Below, piece after piece: positions 34,958 through 42,392 of a DNA stretch of 64,000 nt. Position numbers and translations under genes: made by a program. The stretch is from Oscillospiraceae bacterium (GTDB taxonomy: Bacteria > Bacillota > Clostridia > Oscillospirales > Ruminococcaceae). The notes below the pieces were generated by a model, which saw only the letters and a list, made by a program, of their open reading frames with translations, made no database searches and was not told the DNA's origin. The first letter of the stretch is position 1, and each line of letters starts with the position of its first letter. The DNA is taken from positions 124,001 to 188,000 of the forward strand of contig JAFYQD010000003.1 in the NCBI GenBank assembly GCA_017547245.1, read 5' to 3'.

Positions 34958-36778
34958 ATGTGCGGAATCGTTGGTTATACCGGCATGAAAAGAGCGGCCG
35001 AAGTGCTGCTGGAGGGCCTTTCCAATCTGGAATACCGCGGCTATGACTCGGCAGGCATTTCGGTGTTTGAAGATGACAGCCTGTACACTGTTAAAACCAA
35101 GGGCCGTCTGGCCGACCTGGGCAAAAAGCTGGAAAGCCATCCCCTGGCCTCGGGCTGCGGCATCGGCCACACCCGTTGGGCCACCCACGGCGAGCCTTCC
35201 GACATCAATGCCCACCCCCATGTAACCGCCAAGCTTAGCCTGGTGCACAACGGCATCATTGAAAACTACGGTCTGGTAAAGCAGCTGCTGCAGTCCAAGG
35301 GCTATGTGTTTGAATCCCAGACCGATACCGAAACCGCCGCAAAGCTGGTGGACTACTGCTACGACGGTGACCCCGAAAAGGCCATCCGTGAAGCCTGCAA
35401 GATTCTGGAAGGCGCCTATGCCTTCTGCATCATGTTCGCAGACCACCCCGGCGTCATCTACTGCCTGCGCAAGGATAGCCCCCTGATTGTTGCATTGGGC
35501 GAGGGCGAAAACTTTGTTGCCTCGGATATGCCTGCTGTGCTGCGTTTTACCCGTAACTATTATCTGCTGGAAGAGGGCGAAATTGCCCGTGTCACCCCCG
35601 ACAGCGTTACCGTTACCGGCCCCGACGGCAGTGTGGTTGAAAAGAAGGTTCAGCTGGCCAGCTGGAACGTGGAACAGGCCCAGAAGGGCGGCTTTGATCA
35701 CTTTATGATCAAGGAAATCTACGAGCAGCCCACCGCCATCCATTCCACCATGCATCCCCGCATCGGTCACGACGGTCTGCCCAATTTTACCGACAGCAAC
35801 ATTCCCGACGACCTGTTTAAGAATGTAACCAAGCTGAACATCATTGCCTGCGGCACCGCCATGCATGCCGGTATGCTGGGCAAGGCTTTGATGGAAAAAC
35901 TGGCCCGTCTGCCGGTAGAGGTGGATATGGCCTCGGAATTCCGCTACCGTGACCCCATTCTGGGGCCCGGACAGATGGCCCTGGTAATCAGCCAGTCGGG
36001 TGAAACGGCCGACAGCCTTGCCGCCCTGCGTTTGTGCAAGCAGGCAGGTGTTCCGGTTATTGCCATCGTTAATGTGGCCGGTTCCTCCATCGCCCGTGAG
36101 GCCGACTACTGCATTTACACCTATGCTGGTCCCGAAATTGCCGTAGCTTCCACCAAGGCATATTCGGTACAGATCAACCTGATGTATATGCTGGCTGTTT
36201 CCTGTGCGCTGCAGCGCGGCACCATGACCGAAGAGGCTGCCCGTTCCTATCTGGCCGAACTGTATTCCACCATTGATCGTGTGCGTCAGTCGCTGGATCT
36301 GGCCGACACCATCAAGGAATATGCCCAGGGGCTGAAGGAAGTTTCCGACCTGTTCTTTATTGGCCGCGGCATCGACTATGCGTTGGCACTGGAAGGCTCG
36401 CTGAAGCTGAAGGAAGTAAGCTATATCCACAGCGAAGCCTATGCCGCAGGCGAATTGAAGCACGGCCCCATCGCTCTTATTTCCAACAATGTACCGGTTA
36501 TCGCCATGGCCACCCAGCGTGACCTGCTGCCCAAGATGGTCAGCAACATCAAGGAAGTAAAGGCCCGCGGCGGCCATGTACTGCTGATTACCGGCGAAGA
36601 TTATGATGTGGACCTGAGCTGCTGCGACCAGGTGATGCGTCTGCCCATCGGCGATGATGCCTTTGGCCCCATGCTGGGTGTCATTGTGCTGCAGATGCTG
36701 GCCTATTTTGCCAGCATTGCCCGCGGCTGCGACGTTGACAAACCCCGCAACCTTGCCAAGTCGGTAACGGTAGAATAA
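34958..36778 (+). CDS. glmS: Glutamine--fructose-6-phosphate aminotransferase (isomerizing)
   Basis: The 606-residue enzyme makes glucosamine-6-phosphate from Fru-6-P and Gln, the first committed step to UDP-GlcNAc. Residue 2 is the nucleophile Cys (MCGIVGYTG), exposed after Met removal. The glutaminase domain includes GIGHTRWATHGEP and LVHNGIIENY. Two SIS domains follow (ISQSGETADSLAALR, ASTKAYSVQ, ELKHGPIAL), ending in the family C-terminus DKPRNLAKSVTVE. An AAGGAG site precedes the ATG. The ribozyme upstream senses its product. glmU, two steps later, lies at 19489. Confidence 0.98.
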   Translation: MCGIVGYTGMKRAAEVLLEGLSNLEYRGYDSAGISVFEDDSLYTVKTKGRLADLGKKLESHPLASGCGIGHTRWATHGEPSDINAHPHVTAKLSLVHNGIIENYGLVKQLLQSKGYVFESQTDTETAAKLVDYCYDGDPEKAIREACKILEGAYAFCIMFADHPGVIYCLRKDSPLIVALGEGENFVASDMPAVLRFTRNYYLLEEGEIARVTPDSVTVTGPDGSVVEKKVQLASWNVEQAQKGGFDHFMIKEIYEQPTAIHSTMHPRIGHDGLPNFTDSNIPDDLFKNVTKLNIIACGTAMHAGMLGKALMEKLARLPVEVDMASEFRYRDPILGPGQMALVISQSGETADSLAALRLCKQAGVPVIAIVNVAGSSIAREADYCIYTYAGPEIAVASTKAYSVQINLMYMLAVSCALQRGTMTEEAARSYLAELYSTIDRVRQSLDLADTIKEYAQGLKEVSDLFFIGRGIDYALALEGSLKLKEVSYIHSEAYAAGELKHGPIALISNNVPVIAMATQRDLLPKMVSNIKEVKARGGHVLLITGEDYDVDLSCCDQVMRLPIGDDAFGPMLGVIVLQMLAYFASIARGCDVDKPRNLAKSVTVE

Positions 36779-36789
36779 TGAACAGAACA

Positions 36790-36822
36790 AAACGCACGGC
36801 CGCCTTTGGCCGTGCGTTTGCT
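36790..36822 (+). terminator. Intrinsic terminator after glmS
   Basis: A 12-bp stem AAACGCACGGCC/GGCCGTGCGTTT with a 6-base loop and a short T-stretch. Confidence 0.85.
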
Positions 36823-36834
36823 TGTTGCCGATAC

Positions 36835-36863
36835 TTTACACTTTCGGTCAATTACGGTATAAT
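36835..36863 (+). promoter_or_regulatory. Strong promoter of the Lrp-type regulator/aminotransferase operon
   Basis: TTTACA, 17 bases, perfect TATAAT, 36 bases before the regulator ATG. Confidence 0.75.
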
Positions 36864-36898
36864 AATATCTCAATATTAAAGATTAGGGAGGTTTTTTC

Positions 36899-37381
36899 AT
36901 GAAGGAGCAACTGCTGATGATCCTTGAAAAAAACGCACGGCTTTCTGTTGAACAACTGGCATCTTTGCTGAATGCCAACCCCCAGCAGGTTGCAGCCGAA
37001 ATTGAAAAGCTGGAAAAAGAGGGAACCATCCTGGGATATAGAAGCATCATCGACTGGGACAAAACCGACCGTGACGTGTGCCACGCACGCATTGAGGTTC
37101 AGGTGACCCCCCAGGGCGGTGTTGGTTTTGAAGACATTGCTGCACGCATCTGCCAGTTTGAAGAAGTAGAAACCGTTTATCTGATGAGCGGCGGCTACGA
37201 CATTGCCGTTACCATCACCGGCAAAACCTTTAAGGATGTTGCCCTGTTTGTAGCCCATCGTCTTTCCACCCTGGAAGGTGTGCGTTCCACCGCCACCAGC
37301 TTTGTGCTGCGCAAGTATAAGGAACGCGGATGCAATCTGCTTGACCTTGACGGAGACGGAAGGGAGGTCACCTGCCTGTGA
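36899..37381 (+). CDS. Lrp/AsnC-family transcriptional regulator
   Basis: The 160-residue protein has an N-terminal winged helix (LLMILEKNARLSVEQLASLL...VAAEIEKLEKEGTILGYRSII) and a C-terminal ligand-sensing RAM domain (VETVYLMSGGYDIAVTITGK). Lrp-type proteins form octamers and respond to amino acids. It overlaps the aminotransferase start by 4 bases (GTGA), so the two are translationally coupled. It probably controls its own operon. The effector is presumably an amino acid substrate or product of the partner enzyme. Confidence 0.92.
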   Translation: MKEQLLMILEKNARLSVEQLASLLNANPQQVAAEIEKLEKEGTILGYRSIIDWDKTDRDVCHARIEVQVTPQGGVGFEDIAARICQFEEVETVYLMSGGYDIAVTITGKTFKDVALFVAHRLSTLEGVRSTATSFVLRKYKERGCNLLDLDGDGREVTCL

Positions 37382-38559
37382 TAGACTACAATTCTGTTTT
37401 GTCTTCCAAGGTGGTGGCTATGAAGCCTTCGGGCATCCGTAAGTTTTTTGATTTGGCTGCCCAGATGAGGGGCGTTATCTCGCTGGGGGTGGGCGAACCC
37501 GATTTCAAGACCCCCTATGCCATCCGCCGCGCCGGCATCGAGTCTTTGGAAAAAGGCAAGACCTGGTATACTGCCAACGCCGGTCTGATGCCCCTGCGTG
37601 AAGCCATTGCCGCCTATCTCAAGCGCCGTTTTGCGCTGGAATATGACGGCGCCCGGGAAGTGCTGGTCACCGTGGGCGGTTCCGAGGCCATTGACCTTTG
37701 TGTGCGCGCTCTGGTTTCGCCCGGAGACGAAGTGCTTATCCCCGAGCCCTCCTTTGTTTGCTACGACCCCATCACCACCCTGGCCGGCGGTGTGCCTGTG
37801 GCCATTCCCACCACCGCTCAGGACAAATTTAAGCTTACCCCCGAAGCCCTGAAGGCTGCCATCACCCCCAAAACCAAGCTGTTGGTGCTGCCTTTCCCAA
37901 ACAACCCCACCGGCGCCATCATGGCCAAAGAAGAACTGGAAGCCATCGCCGATGTGCTGCGTGATACCAACATCATGGTGCTTTCGGACGAAATTTATGC
38001 CGAGCTTACCTTTGGCAGCAAGCATGTGCCCTTTGCCTCCATTGACGGCATGTGGGAACGCACCATCACCGTTAACGGCTTCTCTAAGGCTTATGCCATG
38101 ACCGGTTGGCGTTTGGGTTATGCTGCCGGCCCCCAGCCCATCATCGCCCAAATGACCAAAATCCACCAGTTCGCCATCATGAGCGCCCCCACCGTCAGCC
38201 AGTATGCTGCCGTGGAAGCTCTTTCGCCCGCCTGCGATGCTGAAATTGAACGCATGGCCGTGGAATACAACATGCGCCGCAGCCTGATGGTGGATACCCT
38301 CAACCGCATGGGTCTTACCTGCTTTGACCCCCGTGGTGCTTTCTATGTTTTCCCCTCCATCAAGTCGACCGGTCTTTCTTCCGAAGAATTCTGCGAACGT
38401 CTGCTGATGGAAAAGCGTGTTGCCGTAGTACCCGGCACCGCCTTTGGCGCCAGCGGCGAAGGTCATGTGCGTATCTCTTATTCCTACTCGGTCGATCATC
38501 TGATCGAAGCCCTGAAGAGAATGGAAGATTTTGTACAGCAGTTCAAGAAAACCGAATAA
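37378..38559 (+). CDS. Class I/II PLP-dependent aminotransferase (aspartate/aromatic type)
   Basis: The 393-residue enzyme has the fold-type I landmarks: ISLGVGEPDFKTP near residue 35, YTANAGLMPLREAIAAYL, the LPFPNNPTGAI Asn loop, LSDEIYAELTF, and the PLP lysine in NGFSKAYAMTGWRLGYA. The C-terminal substrate Arg is in VRISYS. The start is GTG with an AGGGAGGT site about 9 bases upstream, overlapping the regulator stop. Substrate cannot be fixed from sequence; Asp, aromatic amino acids or Ala are typical for this subgroup. Confidence 0.92.
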   Translation: MIDYNSVLSSKVVAMKPSGIRKFFDLAAQMRGVISLGVGEPDFKTPYAIRRAGIESLEKGKTWYTANAGLMPLREAIAAYLKRRFALEYDGAREVLVTVGGSEAIDLCVRALVSPGDEVLIPEPSFVCYDPITTLAGGVPVAIPTTAQDKFKLTPEALKAAITPKTKLLVLPFPNNPTGAIMAKEELEAIADVLRDTNIMVLSDEIYAELTFGSKHVPFASIDGMWERTITVNGFSKAYAMTGWRLGYAAGPQPIIAQMTKIHQFAIMSAPTVSQYAAVEALSPACDAEIERMAVEYNMRRSLMVDTLNRMGLTCFDPRGAFYVFPSIKSTGLSSEEFCERLLMEKRVAVVPGTAFGASGEGHVRISYSYSVDHLIEALKRMEDFVQQFKKTE

Positions 38560-38566
38560 AAGCCTT

Positions 38567-38614
38567 AAAACCGTCCAATCCTTTGCATGACAGCAAAAGA
38601 AAGGACGGTTTTTT
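38567..38614 (+). terminator. Intrinsic terminator after the aminotransferase gene
   Basis: A 10-bp stem AAAACCGTCC/GGACGGTTTT with a long 26-base loop, then TT. It ends just before the preferred spoIIR start and overlaps its ribosome site. Confidence 0.7.
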
Positions 38615-38616
38615 AC

Positions 38617-39210
38617 TTGAAACGACTGGAGGAAGCCCTGCTGGCAGGGCTTATCATATCGCTGATTATTACCATAGGCGCCGACTTTTCGGCCGACTGT
38701 GCGGCGGTGCGCAGCCAGGTGCTGCGTCTGCATATTCTGGCAGAATCGGATGACCCTGTTGACCAGCAGAACAAGCTGGCGGTGCGGGATGCCCTGCTTG
38801 CCCAAAGCGAGGGGTGGTTTGCCGCAGCCCAAACGGTTGAACAGGCCGTCTGGACGGCAGAACAGAGGCTGGAGCGTATGGAAAGCATTGCCCGCAAAAC
38901 GTTGGAAGAACGGGGCTGCAGTGCCGGGGTAAGAGTGGAATTGTGCGAAGAAAACTTTGTGACCCGTATTTATGAAAAAGGCACCCTGCCTGCAGGCAGA
39001 TATCATGTCCTTAGGGTGACCATCGGGGAAGGAAAGGGGAAGAACTGGTGGTGTGTGATGTATCCGCCCCTTTGTCTGCCGGCCGCCGCACCGCCCACCG
39101 ATGCACAAACGGCGGTAGAGCAGCTGGACAGCAGAACAGGATACAAAATGGGTTTTGCGTTGGTGGAACTGTGGGAAACCGCACGCAGCAAACTGCAGAA
39201 AGCGGCTTGA
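38617..39210 (+). CDS. spoIIR: Stage II sporulation protein R
   Basis: SpoIIR is the forespore-made signal that triggers SpoIIGA to process pro-sigma-E in the mother cell. The family signature VLRLHILAESDDPVDQQNKLAVRDALL is clear near residues 30-56. It follows an N-terminal membrane segment, and the domain continues with VELCEENFVTRIYEKGTLPAGRYHVLRVTIGEGKGKNWWCVMYPPLC. I prefer the TTG at 38617 (MKRLEEALLAG, 197 residues) because AAAGGA lies upstream and the N-terminus then looks typical. The frame also allows an ATG at 38587, which has no ribosome site. No sigma-F promoter was recognised. Confidence 0.9.
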   Translation: MKRLEEALLAGLIISLIITIGADFSADCAAVRSQVLRLHILAESDDPVDQQNKLAVRDALLAQSEGWFAAAQTVEQAVWTAEQRLERMESIARKTLEERGCSAGVRVELCEENFVTRIYEKGTLPAGRYHVLRVTIGEGKGKNWWCVMYPPLCLPAAAPPTDAQTAVEQLDSRTGYKMGFALVELWETARSKLQKAA

Positions 39211-39235
39211 CACAGCGCCAAAAAAGGAGTATATT
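39207..39235 (+). promoter_or_regulatory. Promoter of the thiT riboswitch transcript, overlapping the spoIIR stop codon
   Basis: TTGACA, 17 bases, TATATT; the spoIIR TGA lies within the -35. Confidence 0.75.
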
Positions 39236-39249
39236 TACAGCGCAACCAA

Positions 39250-39375
39250 ATATGGGGTGCCGGGTATGCCCGGCTGAGAGGAGGTCGCTCAGGCCTTAAA
39301 CCCTTGATGAGGCAGATGCATCCGGAAACATCTGATCTCACCGAACCTGATCTGGATAATGCCAGCGTAGGAAAA
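39250..39375 (+). ncRNA. TPP riboswitch (THI element)
   Basis: The conserved blocks are in order: GGGGTGCCGGG near 39254, GGCTGAGAGGAGG near 39272, ACCCTTGATGAGG near 39300, and the 3' signature GAACCTGATCTGGATAATGCC then AGCGTAGGAAA ending near 39375. It binds thiamine pyrophosphate. A terminator follows directly, so the design is transcriptional OFF control of thiT. Confidence 0.95.
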
Positions 39376-39394
39376 AACGTGTTTCAAAAAACAC

Positions 39395-39428
39395 ACGCCA
39401 TGGGATTATTCTCATGGCGTTTCTTTTT
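39395..39428 (+). terminator. Riboswitch-controlled terminator upstream of thiT
   Basis: An 8-bp stem ACGCCATG/CATGGCGT is followed by TTCTTTTT, 20 bases after the TPP aptamer. Confidence 0.85.
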
Positions 39429-39515
39429 ACACGCATGCTGCGGACGGGCGGAAGGTATCGCTGTTTGCGGCACAGATCGATTTTGGTTGACCAACTCTTG
39501 AATGGAGGAAGATCA

Positions 39516-40088
39516 ATGTCAAAATCTCTAACCAAAACCCGCACCATGGTAGAATGCGCCCTGATGATTGCTTTGGCAACCATTCTGGCCTACATCCCCT
39601 TTATCGAACTGCCCCAGGGCGGCTCCATCACCCTGTGCAGCATGCTGCCCATTATGGTGGTGGGCTGGCGCCATGGCCTTAAATGGGGCCTGTTCACCGG
39701 CTTTGTGCACGGCATCATCCAGATGATGCTGGGCTTCAAAAACGTGATGTACTGCGCTACCTTTGGCACTATGATCCTTTGCATTCTGCTGGACTATCTG
39801 ATTGCCTTTACTGTTCTTGGCGGCGTCAGCCTGATCAGCAAACCTATGAAGAACAGCACCGCCGGCATTGCCATCAGCAGCGTTGTGGTCGGCCTTGTCC
39901 GCTACCTCTGCAGCTTCCTTTCGGGCATTCTGATCTGGGGCACCTATGCTCCCGAAGACACCCCCGTGTGGCTTTATTCGCTGTCCTACAACGGCAGCTA
40001 TATGATTCCCGAAATCGTCATCACTGCCATTGCCGCAGTGTTGGTGGCACGTCTGGTGCTTCCCCGTCTGCCCCAGCCGGTAGAATAA
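39516..40088 (+). CDS. thiT: Thiamine ECF transporter substrate-binding subunit ThiT
   Basis: This 190-residue, six-helix S-component binds thiamine and works with a shared EcfA/EcfA'/EcfT energising module, not seen in this window. Family marks are the N-terminal MVECALMIALATILAYIP, GSITLCSMLPIMVVGWRHG, and the thiamine-site stretch FLSGILIWGTYAPE. The ATG has GGAGGA 6 bases upstream; the open frame before it runs through the terminator and is not coding. The TPP riboswitch upstream independently supports the assignment. Confidence 0.94.
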   Translation: MSKSLTKTRTMVECALMIALATILAYIPFIELPQGGSITLCSMLPIMVVGWRHGLKWGLFTGFVHGIIQMMLGFKNVMYCATFGTMILCILLDYLIAFTVLGGVSLISKPMKNSTAGIAISSVVVGLVRYLCSFLSGILIWGTYAPEDTPVWLYSLSYNGSYMIPEIVITAIAAVLVARLVLPRLPQPVE

Positions 40089-40090
40089 AA

Positions 40091-40122
40091 AATTACCCCC
40101 GCCGTTTGGCGGGGGTTTTTTA
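40091..40122. terminator. Bidirectional intrinsic terminator
   Basis: A 9-bp stem ACCCCCGCC/GGCGGGGGT with a 4-base loop, A-run before and T-run after. It is shared by thiT (+) and the ABC exporter (-). Confidence 0.92.
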
Positions 40123-41874
40123 TTACATGGCTGCGTACAGCTTGTAAAGTTCGCTGTAGATGCCGCCTTTGTCCAACAGTTCCTGATGGCTGCCCGACTC
40201 TTCGATGCCGTTTTCGGTCAGCACCAGTATGCGGTCGGCGTTGCGTATGGTGGTAAGGCGGTGTGCTATGGTAAAGGTGGTGCGGCCCCTGGCCAGCTGT
40301 TCCAGCGAATCCTGCACCAGCTTTTCACTTTCGTTATCCAGTGCGCTGGTGGCTTCGTCCAGCACAAGGATGGGCGGATTTTTGAGGAAAACACGGGCGA
40401 TGGAGATGCGCTGTTTCTGTCCGCCTGAAAGTTTTACCCCCCGTTCGCCCACATAGGTGTTGTAACCCTGGGGCAGCTGACAGATAAACTCGTGGGCGCC
40501 TGCCAGCTTTGCGGCTTCCTCAATTTCGGCATCGGTGGCATCATCTTTGCCATAGGCGATGTTTTCTTTTACGCTCCCGCTGAAAAGATAGACATCCTGT
40601 GCCACCACACCGATGCTGCGACGCAGACTGTTCAGGGTAACGGTTTTGATGTCGGTGTCATCCACCAGAATTTGTCCGGACGAAACATCATAGAAACGGG
40701 GAATGAGGGAGCAAAGGGTGGTTTTGCCGCCGCCCGAAGGCCCCACCAAAGCTACGCTTTCGCCTGCTTTTACCTGCAGATTAAGGTGAGTAAGCACATC
40801 ACGCTGTCCGCTTTCATAGTGGAAGGAGACATTGCGGAATTCCACATCGCCCTTTACCTTCTCCAGTTCTTTGGCATTGGGGGCGTCCTGAATTTCGGGT
40901 TGGGTGTCCATAATTTCGGCAAAGCGTTCGATGCCGCTGAGCCCCAGCTGGAACTGTTCGGAAAATTCCACGATGCGGCGGATGGAAGTAAGCAGGGTAG
41001 AAACGAACATCAGATAGGCCACATAATCGGCAGGGGAGATTTGACCCTTCAGCAGGAACAGCCCACCGGCAATGACCACCACGATGTACATCACACCGTC
41101 AAACAAACGTGTGGAGGAAGAAAAGGCAGCCATAATGCGGTAGCGTTCGCTTTTCAGTTCCAAAAAACGCTTGTTGCCCTGTTCAAACTTCTGCCGTTCC
41201 ACATCTTCGTTGGCAAAGCTTTTTACCACACGGATTCCCAGCAGGCTGTCCTCAATCTGGCTGTTCAGTTCACCAATCTGGGCACGGCTGGCGGAAAAGT
41301 TTTTCTTCATCTTGAGGCGGAAGTAGATAAGCACCACCAGAATAACCGGCACCACCGCAAAAACAATGACCGTAAGGGAGATGTTCATGGTGCACAGAAT
41401 GACAAAGGAACAGAGAATTTTGACCCCTGCGATAAAGAATTCTTCGGGGCAATGGTGGGCAAATTCGGTAACGTCAAACAGGTCGTTGGTCATGCGTGAC
41501 ATCAGGGTGCCCACCTTGGTGTTGTCGTAAAAACCAAAGGAAAGCTTCTGCAGGTGGGTGAACAGGTCACGGCGCATATCGTTTTCAATTTTGGTGCCCA
41601 TGATGTGCCCCACCGAGGTCATATAATAGCTGGCGGCGGTATCCACAATGCGCAAAAAGATGTAAAGCAGGCCGCAATGCCAGATAAACCGTGCCGTAAG
41701 GCCGGCAAGATTTTCGGTGGCCATGCCGGTAATCTGCCGCACAATGATGGGCAGCACCAGCTCGCACAATGTGGTAAGAAAGGCACAGAACAGGTCAAAT
41801 GCCATGGTCCACTTATATTTTTTGTAGTAGGGCAGGAACCGGCGGATGAGGCCGCCATTGTTTTTCTTGCTCAT
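40123..41874 (-). CDS. ABC exporter half-transporter (fused permease and ATPase)
   Basis: The 583-residue protein (ATG 41874, MSKKNNGGLIRRFLPYYKKYK) has six membrane helices in the first 310 residues. The nucleotide-binding domain shows Walker A GPSGGGKTTLCSL, the Q-loop, signature LSGGQKQRISIARVFL, Walker B ILVLDEATSALD and the His switch IAHRLTT. It looks like MsbA/LmrA-type exporters, which work as homodimers or heterodimers. Only one half is encoded here, so a homodimer is likely. Substrate is unknown. An in-frame ATG five codons earlier has a poorly placed ribosome site. Confidence 0.92.
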   Translation of the reverse strand: MSKKNNGGLIRRFLPYYKKYKWTMAFDLFCAFLTTLCELVLPIIVRQITGMATENLAGLTARFIWHCGLLYIFLRIVDTAASYYMTSVGHIMGTKIENDMRRDLFTHLQKLSFGFYDNTKVGTLMSRMTNDLFDVTEFAHHCPEEFFIAGVKILCSFVILCTMNISLTVIVFAVVPVILVVLIYFRLKMKKNFSASRAQIGELNSQIEDSLLGIRVVKSFANEDVERQKFEQGNKRFLELKSERYRIMAAFSSSTRLFDGVMYIVVVIAGGLFLLKGQISPADYVAYLMFVSTLLTSIRRIVEFSEQFQLGLSGIERFAEIMDTQPEIQDAPNAKELEKVKGDVEFRNVSFHYESGQRDVLTHLNLQVKAGESVALVGPSGGGKTTLCSLIPRFYDVSSGQILVDDTDIKTVTLNSLRRSIGVVAQDVYLFSGSVKENIAYGKDDATDAEIEEAAKLAGAHEFICQLPQGYNTYVGERGVKLSGGQKQRISIARVFLKNPPILVLDEATSALDNESEKLVQDSLEQLARGRTTFTIAHRLTTIRNADRILVLTENGIEESGSHQELLDKGGIYSELYKLYAAM

Positions 41875-41910
41875 GTTGCATTCATCCATTCCAAGGTAAG
41901 TGATAACCGT

Positions 41911-41939
41911 ATTATACCATAAACCGCAAAAAGGGTCGA
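41911..41939 (-). promoter_or_regulatory. Promoter of the ABC exporter gene
   Basis: On the minus strand, TCGACC, 17 bases, TATAAT, with an extended TGG before the -10, 37 bases upstream of the start. Confidence 0.6.
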
Positions 41940-42023
41940 ACCCTGTTTTGCCGTGAGAGAATAAGGGGATTGTCTGCACCTTGAAACAGCATAAAAGGGA
42001 AACGGGAGTTTTGCGCTTTTTTG

Positions 42024-42052
42024 TTGACTTTTTGCAGGGGGCTGATTATAAT
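42024..42052 (+). promoter_or_regulatory. Promoter of the alaS T-box transcript
   Basis: TTGACT, 17 bases, perfect TATAAT. Confidence 0.8.
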
Positions 42053-42059
42053 AATTACA

Positions 42060-42318
42060 TCTGCGCAAGCAGCAATATCTGTACCGGCAATGAAGGGCAG
42101 AAGGACGAAAAACCGCTTAACAGAGAGGATGCACACCGCTGAAAGTGCGCCGCGGAAACTTTCGACCGGGCCAGCCCCGAGCCTCTTTGGTGATGAACCG
42201 AAGCGTGCCCGCGCGTTAAGCGGAAACGAGAGGCGGCTTTTACAGGCCGCAATTCGGGTGGTACCACGGAAGCAATGCTTTCGCCCCGTATTTTAAGGGG
42301 GCGGAGGCTATTTTTTTG
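42060..42318 (+). ncRNA. T-box leader of alaS
   Basis: The T-box sequence AATTCGGGTGGTACCACGG is at 42251-42269. Upstream are the stem I features AGAGAG (42120s) and GCTGAAAG (about 42138). Downstream is a terminator at 42277-42317 (11 pairs, then TATTTTTTT). Uncharged tRNA-Ala should stabilise the antiterminator. A GCC within GAGCCTCTTTGG (about 42180) is a possible specifier codon, but I could not fold stem I with certainty. Confidence 0.93.
42277..42317 (+). terminator. T-box-controlled terminator
   Basis: The stem pairs GCTTTCGCCCC with GGGGCGGAGGC (with G-U pairs), followed by TATTTTTTT. Confidence 0.85.
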
Positions 42319-42392
42319 CGGTAAAACCCGCATACCGTCCCGTAAACACATCTTTGCAGATAGAGAAAACAAAACCAGGAGGAAACAAAACT

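Noticed and set aside
39414..39515. N-terminal extension of ThiT
   Set aside because: It lies in the riboswitch terminator. The ATG at 39516 has its own ribosome site and gives the normal length.
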